This document shows, piece after piece, positions 23,801-31,963 of a DNA stretch of 64,000 nt (position 1 is the first letter of the stretch; each line of letters opens with the position of its first letter). This stretch comes from Streptomyces radicis (GTDB lineage Bacteria; Actinomycetota; Actinomycetes; Streptomycetales; Streptomycetaceae): positions 1 through 64,000 of the forward strand of contig NZ_RBDY01000035.1 in the NCBI RefSeq assembly GCF_003626575.1. The letters are read 5' to 3'. The notes beneath the pieces were generated by a model. That model was not told where the DNA came from, searched no databases, and saw only the letters and a program-made list of their open reading frames with translations. The position numbers were made by a program, and so were the translations under genes.

Positions 23801-23845
23801 ACGGGCACAAACGGAACGGGCGCGAACGGGACGGGCGTGAACGGG
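23801..23845. repeat. 15-bp tandem repeat, three copies
   Basis: Imperfect copies of ACGGGCGCGAACGGG lie at 23801-23815, 23816-23830 and 23831-23845 in the divergent promoter region between two secreted-protein genes. Such arrays can be regulator sites or slippage products; nothing decides between these. Confidence 0.7.
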
Positions 23846-23936
23846 GCGCGTTCGCCGGGGCGCGCCGGGCTGCCGCTTTGGGGCGGAATGGCTTGTTCCG
23901 GTGCATGGTTGACCCTCCGCAGGGCACGTCGATGAG

Positions 23937-24977
23937 ATGTCTCCTTCTCTCCTCGGCCCCCTCGGCGGCGGCCTCCGCGCCCGTCGCGCCGCCGTCTGCT
24001 CGGTGCTCGCCGCCCTCATCGCCGTCGCGGCCCAGCCCGCCGCCGCGGGGTCATCGGCGGGGGGCGCGACCGTGGTGACGCGCGAGCGCGTCGACGAGCG
24101 CGTCCTCGATCTGACCATCGCCTCTCCCGCGTTGGGCACCGAGGTCGCCACCCGGGTCCTGCTGCCGCGAGGCCACGCCGACCGGCCGGGCCGCACCTGG
24201 CCGGTGATCTACCTGCTGCACGGCTGCTGCAACGCGACGGGCGGCTGGCTCGACTGGACCGGGGCCGCCGACATCGCCGCCGTCACGGCGGACACCGAGG
24301 CGCTCATCGTGATGCCCGAGGGCGGCCCGGTCGGCTACTACAGCGACTGGTGGAACGGCGGACTCGGCGGCCCCCCGGCCTGGGAGACGTTCCACCTCGT
24401 CGAACTCCCCGCGCTGCTGGCCGACGAGGTGGGCGCGGGCGAGGAGCGCGCCGTCGCCGGGAACTCGATGGGCGGCACCGGCGCCCTCGGCTACGCGGCC
24501 CGCCACCCCGGCTTCTTCCGCGCCGCCGCCTCCTACAGCGGGCGCCTCGACACCCAGGCCGATCCCGCCGCGGTGATGAACCGCCTCGCCGACTTCGGCC
24601 TCGACCCGCTGGCCCTGTGGGGCGACCCGGTGGCACAGGAGGAGATCTGGACGCGCCACAACCCCCTCGCGCTGGCGCGCCACCTCCCGCCCGGCTTCCC
24701 CGTCTATGTGTCAAGCGGCAACGGCGAGCCCGGCCCGCTCGACGAGCCGGGCGCCGAACACGACGCGCTCGAGGCGGGTTTCGGCGAGATGGCCGCCGCC
24801 TATGTCGCCGAGGCCAGGGCGCGGGGCGTGGCCGTCACCGCCAACCTCTACGGCCCGGGGACGCACGCCTGGCCGTACTGGGGGCGGGAGTTCGCGTGCT
24901 CGCTTCCGCTGCTCGCCCGCGCGATCGGCGCCGCCACATCCGTGCCACCGAAAGGAAACTGTTCCGTTTCGATCTGA
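23937..24977 (+). CDS. Secreted esterase, alpha/beta hydrolase (esterase D / antigen 85-like)
   Basis: The 346-residue protein has an N-terminal signal (RAAVCSVLAALIAVAAQPAAA, to about residue 37) and a putative-esterase domain (PF00756 type): WPVIYLLHGCCNATGGWLDW around residues 89-108, DWWNGG, and the nucleophile elbow GNSMGG with Ser177. A late GTHAWPYW holds the catalytic His, and a Glu/Asp near 240-270 would complete the triad. It would hydrolyse acyl esters outside the cell; mycolyltransferases share the fold, but there is no reason to assume that activity here. The gene ends with a polar tail PPKGNCSVSI. Confidence 0.88.
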   Translation: MSPSLLGPLGGGLRARRAAVCSVLAALIAVAAQPAAAGSSAGGATVVTRERVDERVLDLTIASPALGTEVATRVLLPRGHADRPGRTWPVIYLLHGCCNATGGWLDWTGAADIAAVTADTEALIVMPEGGPVGYYSDWWNGGLGGPPAWETFHLVELPALLADEVGAGEERAVAGNSMGGTGALGYAARHPGFFRAAASYSGRLDTQADPAAVMNRLADFGLDPLALWGDPVAQEEIWTRHNPLALARHLPPGFPVYVSSGNGEPGPLDEPGAEHDALEAGFGEMAAAYVAEARARGVAVTANLYGPGTHAWPYWGREFACSLPLLARAIGAATSVPPKGNCSVSI

Positions 24978-25036
24978 ACATCTGGCCGAAACCCGGGTAC
25001 TCGTCCGAGTGAGAGCGCGGTGAAGGGGACGAGGCT

Positions 25037-25600
25037 ATGGACAAGGCGGTCCGGCTGTGGCGTTGGCGGCGCAACCCACTGCGGCGGGGCTCGGACGTGG
25101 CGGAGGCGTGGGTCGGCCTCGCGGTCGGCCTGACGATGGCGGTGGGCGCGCCCCTGGCGGGCGCGGCGATGGCGGTCGGCGCGGCCGAAGGGATGCTCGA
25201 CGAGGGCGACGACCTGCGCGCCACGACCGCGGTGGTCGTCACGGGCGCCCCCGTTCCCGGCATCGTGGGCCCGGGCGGCAAGGGCCTGGCCGCCGTGCGC
25301 TGGACGGACGACGACGGCACGGCCCGCGTCGGCGCCACGCATGTCGCCTTCGGCGCCGACGAGGGCTCGCGCGTCACCATCTGGCTCGACGAGCAGGGCC
25401 GGATCAAGGACGCCCCCGCCGGACCCGCGGAGGTATGGGCCGGGGCAACGTTGCTGGGCGCGGTCACCACGGCGGGGGTGTGCGTTCTCGCCGCGGGCGC
25501 GCGCCTGGCGGCGCGGCGCCATCTCGCACGCCGGCGCGCGGCGCGTTGGGAGCGCGAGTGGACGGCGGTCGAGCCCCTGTGGTGCGACCGCGCGGCGTAG
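25037..25600 (+). CDS. Rv1733c-like membrane protein
   Basis: The 187-residue protein has a basic N-terminus (LWRWRRNPLRRGSDVAEAWVGL) and two membrane helices, about residues 28-52 and 135-156, flanking an external domain with GLAAVRWTDDDGTARVGATHV. The N-terminal pattern RRNPLRR-SD--E and the layout match the actinobacterial Rv1733c family, whose function is not known. ATG 25037 is preceded by AAGGGGACGAGG. The gene is followed by 470 bp of repeated non-coding DNA. Confidence 0.85.
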   Translation: MDKAVRLWRWRRNPLRRGSDVAEAWVGLAVGLTMAVGAPLAGAAMAVGAAEGMLDEGDDLRATTAVVVTGAPVPGIVGPGGKGLAAVRWTDDDGTARVGATHVAFGADEGSRVTIWLDEQGRIKDAPAGPAEVWAGATLLGAVTTAGVCVLAAGARLAARRHLARRRAARWEREWTAVEPLWCDRAA

Positions 25601-25620
25601 CGCCTGCCGCGGGCTCGGCC

Positions 25621-25700
25621 GCGGGTCGCTTGCTGCGGGGCGCTTGCGGTGGGCTTGGTCGCGGGTCGCTTGCTGCGGGGCGCTTGCGGTGGGCTTGGTC
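25621..25700. repeat. 40-bp perfect tandem duplication
   Basis: The 40-bp unit starting GCGGGTCGCTTGCTGCGGGG occurs at 25621-25660 and again at 25661-25700. Degenerate pieces of the unit (GGGCTTGG, GGCGCTTG) continue to about 25745. Confidence 0.85.
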
Positions 25701-25830
25701 GCGTGTGGGCTTGGCCGCGGGGCGCTTGTGGCGGGCTCGGCCGTGTGTGGTCTGTCGCTCGGGTCCTCGTGGACGAGGCCACGTCGTTCGGCGTCCCCCG
25801 TCGACCGGGGCGCCGGATCGTGGCTCATGC

Positions 25831-25978
25831 GGTGGGTGCACCGTCCGGATGAAGTCCGGGGTGGGTGCACCTCCCCACGATGTTCGGGGCGGGGGTACTT
25901 CCCCGGATGATGTCTGGGGTGGGGGTACCTCCCGGACGAAGTCTGGGGTGGGGGTACCTCCCGGACGAAGTCTGGGGG
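25831..25978. repeat. 29-32-bp tandem repeat, five copies
   Basis: Units start at about 25831, 25862, 25891, 25921 and 25950. The last two are near identical and contain GGGGGTACCTCCCGGACGAA; the first three are degenerate. Each includes a GGTACC-type centre and a GGG/CCC dyad. Similar GTACCTCCC units are frequent in Streptomyces intergenic DNA. Confidence 0.85.
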
Positions 25979-26156
25979 ACCCTCGCGGTGCCCCGGTCGG
26001 CAGACCCATGGGGCGAACGCGCCGCCTGAGCGCCTGACGCGACGTGCCGTGTGGGGCGTTCGGCCTGCCTAGGTGCTCTGACCGGATAGGTTCGCCGGGT
26101 TGGCGGTTGGGGCGGTTTGATGGGCGGTGACGTCTGTTCCGACCGTTGGAGGTGTG

Positions 26157-27218
26157 GTGGCCGAGCCTGTGCGGGTGCGCAGACTGACCGATCAGGAGGG
26201 GCAGAAGCTGCAGCAGATCGTGCGCCGGGGCAGTACCAGCCCGGTGCGGTACCGGCGGGCGATGATGCTGCTGGCGTCCGCCGGCGGGAACCGTGTCCCG
26301 GTGATCGCGAAGCTGGTGCAGGCCGATGAGGACACCGTCCGGGACGTGATCCACCGGTTCAACGAGATCGGCCTGGCTTGCCTGGACCCTCAGTGGGCGG
26401 GAGGCCGTCCCCGCCTGCTCGGTCGTGACGACGAGGACTTCGTCGTCCAGACGGCCATCACCCGCCCGACCAGGCTCGGCCGGCCCTTCACCCGTTGGTC
26501 GATCCGCAAGCTCGCCGCCTACCTGCGCCGCGGCATCACCTTCCAGCGCACCAAGACCTGGAAGGAGTCACCCGATCCCGATCGCGACGCCAAGCTCGCC
26601 CACATCGAGCAGGTGCTGGAACGCTTCCCGGAACGGGTCTTCGCCTTCGACGAGTTCGGGCCCCTGGGGATCCGGCCGACCGCAGGTTCTTGCTGGGCGA
26701 AGCAAGGCAAACCCGACCGGCTACCGGCGACCTACCGCCGCGCCCATGGCGTCACCTACTTCCACGGTTGCTACTCCGTCGGTGACGACCGGTTGTGGGG
26801 CGTCAACCACCGCCGCAAGGGCGCCGCCGACAGCCTGGCCGCGTTGAAGTCGATCCGTGCCGCCCGGCCCGACGGCGCCCCGATCTACATCATCCTGGAC
26901 AACCTCTCCGCCCACACCGGAGCGGACATCCGCCGCTGGGCGAAGAGACACAAGGTCGAGCTGTGCTTCACCCCGACCTACGCCTCCTGGGCCGACCCGA
27001 TCGAGGCACACTTCGGTCCACTGCGGCAGTTCACCCTGGCCAACTCCAACCACCGCAGTCACCCCGCACGGACCCGGGCCCTGCATGGCTGTCCACGCTG
27101 GCGCAACGCCAACGCCCGCCACCCGAACGTGCTCGCCGCACAACGCAAGGAACGCGCCCGCATCCGCAGCGAGAAAGGCATCCGACGGGGCGGACGCCCC
27201 CTCACACCAGTAGCCTGA
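26157..27218 (+). CDS. IS630-family transposase (internally deleted)
   Basis: The 353-residue protein begins MAEPVRVRRLTDQEGQKLQQ after GGAGG; an in-frame GTG at 26127 is the alternative start. The HTH region DEDTVRDVIHRFNEIG is followed by the DDE catalytic core: Asp in FAFDEFGPLGI, Asp in YIILDNLSAHTG and Glu in SWADPIEAHFG. Between KLAAYLR and RGITFQRTKTWK about 20-25 residues found in relatives (a VIRIGREALRCLL-type helix) are missing without a frame change. That helix belongs to the DNA-binding half, so the enzyme is probably impaired. Near the C-terminus the text continues as RWRNANARHPNVLAAQRKER, as in the family. Confidence 0.9.
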   Translation: MAEPVRVRRLTDQEGQKLQQIVRRGSTSPVRYRRAMMLLASAGGNRVPVIAKLVQADEDTVRDVIHRFNEIGLACLDPQWAGGRPRLLGRDDEDFVVQTAITRPTRLGRPFTRWSIRKLAAYLRRGITFQRTKTWKESPDPDRDAKLAHIEQVLERFPERVFAFDEFGPLGIRPTAGSCWAKQGKPDRLPATYRRAHGVTYFHGCYSVGDDRLWGVNHRRKGAADSLAALKSIRAARPDGAPIYIILDNLSAHTGADIRRWAKRHKVELCFTPTYASWADPIEAHFGPLRQFTLANSNHRSHPARTRALHGCPRWRNANARHPNVLAAQRKERARIRSEKGIRRGGRPLTPVA

Positions 27219-27255
27219 CCAACCCCGTGACGCGGTAGGCGCGGCAAACCGTCTC

Positions 27256-27591
27256 TCAGCCTTCTCGAGGTTCGACTGGGCCAGCTGTCCGGGCGCCTGA
27301 ATCCTTGCGTGCCGAGAGCAGAAACAGGACCGCGGCGGCGGCGGTGAAGCCCAAGCCGACGTACATGCAGACCATGATCGTCTCGAATGAGGCGTCGGCG
27401 ATCCGGGGGATGCCGTTGACGAGCGTGAGGGCGTAGATACACAGAATGCCGTAGGCGCGAAACCGCATGCCGGCCTGTCGCTTGCGCATCCACGGCGGTG
27501 TCCACCCCGCCAGAATCGCCACCGGCATCGGCAGCATGAGCGCCGTGGACACTGCCAGCACTATCCAGTGGTACAGCGGATTGCCGTTCAC
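27256..27591 (-). CDS. Small membrane protein, passenger inside the IS630-family element
   Basis: I recognise no family. The 111-residue frame starts at a GTG with GGAGG upstream (in-frame alternatives to 27618) and has three likely membrane helices, about residues 8-29 (YHWIVLAVSTALMLPMPVAI), 45-63 and 75-95. A basic loop WMRKRQAGMRFRAYG separates the first two. Its base composition is lower in GC than the flanking genes, consistent with foreign origin. It lies between the transposase stop and the right terminal repeat, on the opposite strand. It may be a passenger moved by the element, or host DNA captured between two ends. Confidence 0.65.
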   Translation of the reverse strand: MNGNPLYHWIVLAVSTALMLPMPVAILAGWTPPWMRKRQAGMRFRAYGILCIYALTLVNGIPRIADASFETIMVCMYVGLGFTAAAAVLFLLSARKDSGARTAGPVEPREG

Positions 27592-27690
27592 CCCGCCCCC
27601 TCCGTATGCGATCACCACCCTACGGAAGGCTGGCGAGGCCCGTCCACGCCGAACACCGCGAGCTTCCGGCGAACCTATCCGGTCAGAGCA

Positions 27691-28812
27691 CTAGGCGGAA
27701 GCGGGCCAGGGGAGCCAGGCCGTGAGGCGGAAGTCCTCGCGGGTCAGGGTGTGTTCGAGTCGGCCGCCCGCGAGCCCCGTGCGCTCGCGCAGGCCGATCA
27801 GGCCCATGCCCGCGCCGGGGACGGCCTGTTCGGGGGCCGCGCCGGGGGCGGGGTTGTGGATCTCCACGGTCAGCCCGTCGCCCGGGCCCCCGCTCACCGT
27901 GACCGTGACCGGCTCGTCGGGCGCGTGCTTGCGGGCGTTGGTCAGGCCCTCCTGCACCACGCGGTACGCCGTCCGCCCCGCGAGCGGCGGCGCGGCGGCC
28001 GGGTCGGCGACGTTCTGGCGCAGCGCGACCCGCATGCCCGCCGTGCGGGACTCGCGCGCCAGCCGCTCCAGATCGGTCAGCACCGGCTGCGGCTGGCCGA
28101 CCGCGTCGCCGTCCGCGCGCAGCACGTCGATGATCTCCCGCAGGTCCTCGAGGGCCTGGTGCGCGCTGTCCCTGATCACGCCCGCCGCCCGCTGGACCTC
28201 GGCGGGCGGCGCCCCCGGGTTGAACTCCAGCGCGCCCGCGTGCACGCTCAGCAGCGACAGACGGTGCGCCAGCACGTCGTGCATCTCCCGCGCGATGTCC
28301 TCCCTCGCCTGCCGCCGCCCCTCGACCGCCGCCCGTTCGGCCCGGTCCCGCAGCGACGCGATCAACTGCCGCCGCGAGCGCACGAACAGGCCCCACCCGA
28401 TCGCCCCGGCGACCAGCGCGAAGAACACCAGCGCCGAGCTGGTCCTCGGGTCCGCCGGGTCGGGGCGCTGGACCAGGAAGAACGGCAGCGGCGCGAGCAC
28501 GACCGCGGCCACCCACGCCGTCGTCCGCGGCGGGCGGTGCGTCGCCACCGTGAACAGCGCGACAAGTGTCGCGCCCGTCACGAAGTGCGACCGCGTCCCG
28601 GCCACCAGCAGCACCAGCGCGAGGATCACGGGCCAGCGGCGGCGCAGGAAGACGGACAGGCAGGCGACCGCGCCCGTCGCCTGGTCCACGAGCAGCCAGC
28701 CGTCCGACAGGTCCCTGCCACGCAGCACCGCGTCCGCGCTGAGCACGGAGAAGCCGACGGCGAAAAGGAAGGCGCAGACGTCGGTGGTCAGGGCGCGGGC
28801 GGTGCGGGCCAT
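27691..28812 (-). CDS. Two-component sensor histidine kinase (NarL/DesK type), orphan
   Basis: The 373-residue protein has an N-terminal membrane region of four to six helices (to about residue 150), a HisKA_3 dimerisation helix with the phosphoacceptor in REDIAREMHDVLAHRLSLLS, and a C-terminal HATPase with VVQEGLTNARKHAP (N box) and GMGLIGLRERTGLAGG (G box). Such kinases almost always sit next to a LuxR/NarL response-regulator gene, usually downstream. Here the IS630-family element begins exactly at the kinase stop codon TAG and beyond it there is only repeat DNA, so the partner is absent. ATG 28812 was chosen over upstream frames without homologous text. Confidence 0.93.
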   Translation of the reverse strand: MARTARALTTDVCAFLFAVGFSVLSADAVLRGRDLSDGWLLVDQATGAVACLSVFLRRRWPVILALVLLVAGTRSHFVTGATLVALFTVATHRPPRTTAWVAAVVLAPLPFFLVQRPDPADPRTSSALVFFALVAGAIGWGLFVRSRRQLIASLRDRAERAAVEGRRQAREDIAREMHDVLAHRLSLLSVHAGALEFNPGAPPAEVQRAAGVIRDSAHQALEDLREIIDVLRADGDAVGQPQPVLTDLERLARESRTAGMRVALRQNVADPAAAPPLAGRTAYRVVQEGLTNARKHAPDEPVTVTVSGGPGDGLTVEIHNPAPGAAPEQAVPGAGMGLIGLRERTGLAGGRLEHTLTREDFRLTAWLPWPASA

Positions 28813-29010
28813 GCCCACGAATGTACGGCGCCTCGCACCCCGTGTGACCGGCGGCGGAGCGGATCGCGACCTTGGAACGACAGCGCGCGCCGGGGTCGCC
28901 GACTTTGGTAGCGGCGCCTCGAAGTCGCGCGATTCGCGCAATTAAGTGCTGCACACTGCTTGTTCCGCGCAACTCCCGCCCGGCATCATGGCGCCCGTTC
29001 ATCGTCTTTT

Positions 29011-29046
29011 CATGTCCCGACTCATGTCCCCACTCATGTCTCGACA
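29011..29046. repeat. 12-bp direct repeat, three copies, upstream of gntP-like gene
   Basis: CATGTCCCGACT, CATGTCCCCACT and CATGTCTCGACA occur head to tail at 29011-29022, 29023-29034 and 29035-29046. They lie 45-80 bp before the permease GTG, where an activator or repressor such as the operon's own DeoR protein could bind in phase. Confidence 0.7.
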
Positions 29047-29090
29047 CGTCTCATCACCCCCGTTTCGTCACGCAGGACCGGAGGATCAGC

Positions 29091-30572
29091 GTGGATCTTC
29101 AGCTACTTGCGGCTCTCGTCCTCGGCATAGCGACGATCGTCGTGGTCGTGCTGCGCACCCGCCTCGACGCGTTCATAGCCCTGCTCCTCGCGGCGTTGGT
29201 CACCGGCTTCGTCGCGGGCGCCCCCGCCGCCGATTTGGTCGACCACATCGCGACCGGGTTCGGCGACACCATGCGCTCGATCGGCATCGTCATCGGCCTC
29301 GGCGTCGGCATCGGCAAGATCCTCGAGGTGTCGGGCGCCGCCGACGCGCTCGCCAGGACGTTCGTCCGCGCGTTCGGCAAGGGGCGCGAGGCGTGGGCCA
29401 TGGCGGGCTCGGGCGCCGTCGTCTCCGTCCCGGTCTTCTGTGACTCGGGCTATGTGATCATGAACCCGCTCGCGCGCTCCATCGCCCGCCGCAAGGGCGC
29501 GGGTTATGTGACCCTCGCGCTCGCCCTCGGCTGTGGCATGACCCTGACGCACCACCTCGTCCCGCCCACCCCAGGACCGCTCGGTGTGGCCGGTATCCTC
29601 GGCGTGGACCTCGGTGGGCTGCTGGTGGCCGGTCTCGCGTACTCCGTGCTGCTGCTCCCGATCGTGGTGATCTACGCGCGCTGGATGGGACCCCGCCTGG
29701 AGGCACATGTGTCGCCCGAGGTCAGGGCCCAGGTCTACGGCGAGGTCACCGTCCCAGCGGGCGGCGGCTCCGCCCCGGCCGACGCCCCCGCGGCCGAGAG
29801 CGCCGAGAGCCCCGCCGCGAGCCCCTCCGAGAGCCCCGCCGCCGCGCTCGGCGAGCCGCCCGAGGGCCAACGCCCGCACCGCGTCTCCGCGTTCCTCGCG
29901 TTCCTGCCCCTCCTGGTGCCGCTGCTGCTGATCGTCGCCAACACCGCCGCGACCGCCATCGACCAGGAACGGCAGGGCGCGCTCGGCGGCGATGACTACG
30001 AGCCGTCCCGCGTCGCCGAGCTGCTCAGCTTCGTCGGCGACCCGATCGTCGCGCTCCTGGTCGGCATCGTCCTCGCCGTCTACCTGCTGCTGCCCCGCTG
30101 GACCCCGCGCCGCGCGGTCAGCGGCTGGCTGGCCGAGGCCGCGTCGTCGGCCGGGCTGATCATCCTCATCACGGGCGCGGGCGGCGCGTTCGGCGCGGTG
30201 CTGCGCGCCACGGGCGTCGGCGACGAGCTCGCCGAGGCGATCTCCTCATGGAACCTGCCCGCCGTCCTGGTGCCCTTCCTCATCGCCAGCCTGGTGCGCG
30301 TCGCCCAGGGCTCGGGCACGGTCGCCATGATCACCGCCGCGTCCGTCACCGCGCCGCTGCTCGACGGGCTCGGCCTGTCCGCGCTGATGGCCGGACTCGC
30401 CTGCTGCGCGGGCTCGATGGTGCTGAGCTACTTCAACGACTCCTACTTCTGGGTCGTCACGCGCTTCACCGGCCTCGACGGCACCGCCGCCATCCGCGGC
30501 TGGTCGGGCATCACCACCGCCGTGTGGCTTGGCTCGCTGCCGCTCCTGCTGGTCGGGAGCCTGTTCCTGTGA
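29091..30572 (+). CDS. GntP-family gluconate/organic acid permease
   Basis: The 493-residue transporter has about 12-14 hydrophobic helices. Family text includes SGAADALARTFVRAFGKGREAWAM-like and PVFCDSGYVIMNPLA near residue 110, THHLVPPTPGP at about 148-158, and RVAQGSGTVAMITAAS in the second half, all typical of GntP/gluconate:H+ symporters. An Ala/Ser/Pro/Glu-rich linker (GGGSAPADAPAAESAES onwards, about 222-258) replaces the short cytoplasmic loop of most members. GTG 29091 follows GGAGG. It overlaps the DUF1537 kinase by GTGA and is the first gene of a four-gene operon that probably imports D-threonate, D-erythronate or a similar C4 acid. Confidence 0.92.
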   Translation: MDLQLLAALVLGIATIVVVVLRTRLDAFIALLLAALVTGFVAGAPAADLVDHIATGFGDTMRSIGIVIGLGVGIGKILEVSGAADALARTFVRAFGKGREAWAMAGSGAVVSVPVFCDSGYVIMNPLARSIARRKGAGYVTLALALGCGMTLTHHLVPPTPGPLGVAGILGVDLGGLLVAGLAYSVLLLPIVVIYARWMGPRLEAHVSPEVRAQVYGEVTVPAGGGSAPADAPAAESAESPAASPSESPAAALGEPPEGQRPHRVSAFLAFLPLLVPLLLIVANTAATAIDQERQGALGGDDYEPSRVAELLSFVGDPIVALLVGIVLAVYLLLPRWTPRRAVSGWLAEAASSAGLIILITGAGGAFGAVLRATGVGDELAEAISSWNLPAVLVPFLIASLVRVAQGSGTVAMITAASVTAPLLDGLGLSALMAGLACCAGSMVLSYFNDSYFWVVTRFTGLDGTAAIRGWSGITTAVWLGSLPLLLVGSLFL

Positions 30573-31963
30573 GCCGGTCGAACGCCCCCCGCGCCGCCCG
30601 CACCTCGGGCGTCCTCGTCGTCGCCGACGACCTGACGGGCGCCAACGCCACCGCCGCGGGGTTCGCGCGGGCCGGGCTGCGGGCGGTCACCGCGGGCCCA
30701 GGGTGCGACGCGGACGCGCTGGCGGCGTTCGGCGCGCGGTTCGACGCGGTCGTCGTGTGCACCGACAGCAGACACGCCCCGCCCGCCGACGCCGCCACGC
30801 ATGTCACCGACGCCATCCGCACCGGCTGGCCCGCGTCCCTCGTCTGCAACCGGATCGACTCCACCCTGCGTGGCAACGTCGGCGCCACCACGGCCGCCGC
30901 CCTGCGCGCCGTGCGCGACCTCTCAGGGCGCCGGGCCGTCGCGCTGTGCGCCCCCGCGCACCCCGGCGCGCGGCGGCACACCGTGCAGGGCAGCCAACTC
31001 CTCGACGGCGTCCGCCTCGAGGAGACCGAGCTGGCCGACGACCCGCGTTCGCCCGTCCCCACGTCCGACATCGCCGCCCTGCTCGCCGCCCAGGCCCCGC
31101 ACCTGGCCACCGCGGGGCTGCCGCTCTCCGCCGTCACCGGCGACCCCGACGCGCTGCGCGACCTGATCGCCACGCTGCTCGCCGACGGCGTCGACGTGCT
31201 GATCGCCGACGCCCTCACGACCGACCACCTGCGCCGTTCCGCCGCCGCCGCCGTCGCCGCGGGGGACGCCCTGACCGGATCGGGCGGCGAGGGGCCCGTC
31301 TGGCTCTCCGTCGACCCGGGGCCCGCCTCGGTCGCCCTCGCCGGGGCGCTCGGCCTGGCGCGCGCCCCCGGCGGCGCGCCCCTGCTCGCCGTCTCCGGAT
31401 CCACCACCCGCCTCACGCGCGACCAGCTCGCGCGCCTCGCCGCCGAGCGGCCCGTGCGCACCGTCCGCCCGGTGCCCGCGGGGCCAGGGCCGCTGCCCGA
31501 CCCGGCGGCCACCGCGGCCGCCCTGACCCGCGCGCTCGCCGAGGCGGGCCCCGGCGAAACGGTGCTGCTCGCCACCGTCATCGACGGCTCCGACGTCGTC
31601 GAGCTGGCCCCCGCCGACGCCGCCAGGCTGCCCGCCGCCCTGGCCGCCACCGTGCGCCACGCGCTCGAACGGCACCGCGTGGACGGCCTGTTCGCCACCG
31701 GCGGCGACATGGCCGCCGCCCTGCTGCGCGCACTCGACGTCGCCGGGCTCGCCGTCGAGGAGGAGCTGGTGCCGCTCGCCGTCGCCGGTACCGCCGTCGG
31801 CGGGCCATGGGCGGGGCTGCCCCTGGTCACCAAGGGCGGCCTCGTCGGCGACCCCGCCACCACCGTCGCCTGCCTCGACCACCTCGCGCGGATGGCCACC
31901 GCCGCCCACCGCCGGGTCCCCGCAGCGCAAGCAATCCGCGACACCCCAGGGAGGAACGCATGA
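30569..31963 (+). CDS. Four-carbon acid sugar kinase (DUF1537 / OtnK-DtnK family)
   Basis: The 464-residue protein starts at a GTG overlapping the permease stop. VLVVADDLTGANATAAGFARAG at about residues 15-36 is the acid-sugar-binding motif of the N-terminal domain; the C-terminal nucleotide-binding domain shows LLAVSGSTTRLTRDQLA, ATGGDMAAALLRAL and PLVTKGGLVGD. Established work on DUF1537 links these kinases to phosphorylation of D-threonate, D-erythronate or L-threonate at C4. In the same operon as a PdxA2 homologue, the D-threonate (DtnK-PdxA2) pathway to dihydroxyacetone phosphate and CO2 is the best match. The exact stereoisomer cannot be read from the sequence. Confidence 0.9.
   Translation: MSRSNAPRAARTSGVLVVADDLTGANATAAGFARAGLRAVTAGPGCDADALAAFGARFDAVVVCTDSRHAPPADAATHVTDAIRTGWPASLVCNRIDSTLRGNVGATTAAALRAVRDLSGRRAVALCAPAHPGARRHTVQGSQLLDGVRLEETELADDPRSPVPTSDIAALLAAQAPHLATAGLPLSAVTGDPDALRDLIATLLADGVDVLIADALTTDHLRRSAAAAVAAGDALTGSGGEGPVWLSVDPGPASVALAGALGLARAPGGAPLLAVSGSTTRLTRDQLARLAAERPVRTVRPVPAGPGPLPDPAATAAALTRALAEAGPGETVLLATVIDGSDVVELAPADAARLPAALAATVRHALERHRVDGLFATGGDMAAALLRALDVAGLAVEEELVPLAVAGTAVGGPWAGLPLVTKGGLVGDPATTVACLDHLARMATAAHRRVPAAQAIRDTPGRNA

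Larger units (their letters stand above)
25601..26071. other. Non-coding stretch with two tandem-repeat arrays
   Basis: Between the Rv1733c-like gene and the left end of the IS630-family element there is no convincing gene. It holds a 40-bp duplication (25621-25700) and five 29-32-bp units (25831-25978). A histidine-kinase response-regulator gene might be expected here given the kinase beyond the element, but none is visible. Confidence 0.7.
26072..27691. mobile_element. IS630-family insertion sequence with passenger gene
   Basis: Perfect 26-bp inverted repeats lie at 26073-26098 and 27666-27691, starting GTGCTCTGACCGGATAGG when read inward. TA dinucleotides flank the element (26070-26071 and 27692-27693), as expected for IS630 target duplication; the left side has one extra G before the repeat. 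Inside are a plus-strand transposase and a minus-strand membrane protein. Usual IS630 relatives end soon after the transposase; here the right end is 448 bp further, making room for the passenger. The right TA is part of the histidine-kinase stop codon. Confidence 0.85.

Noticed and set aside
25831..25978. Possible CRISPR array
   Set aside because: The units are directly adjacent with no unique spacers and no cas genes are present; it is a simple tandem repeat.
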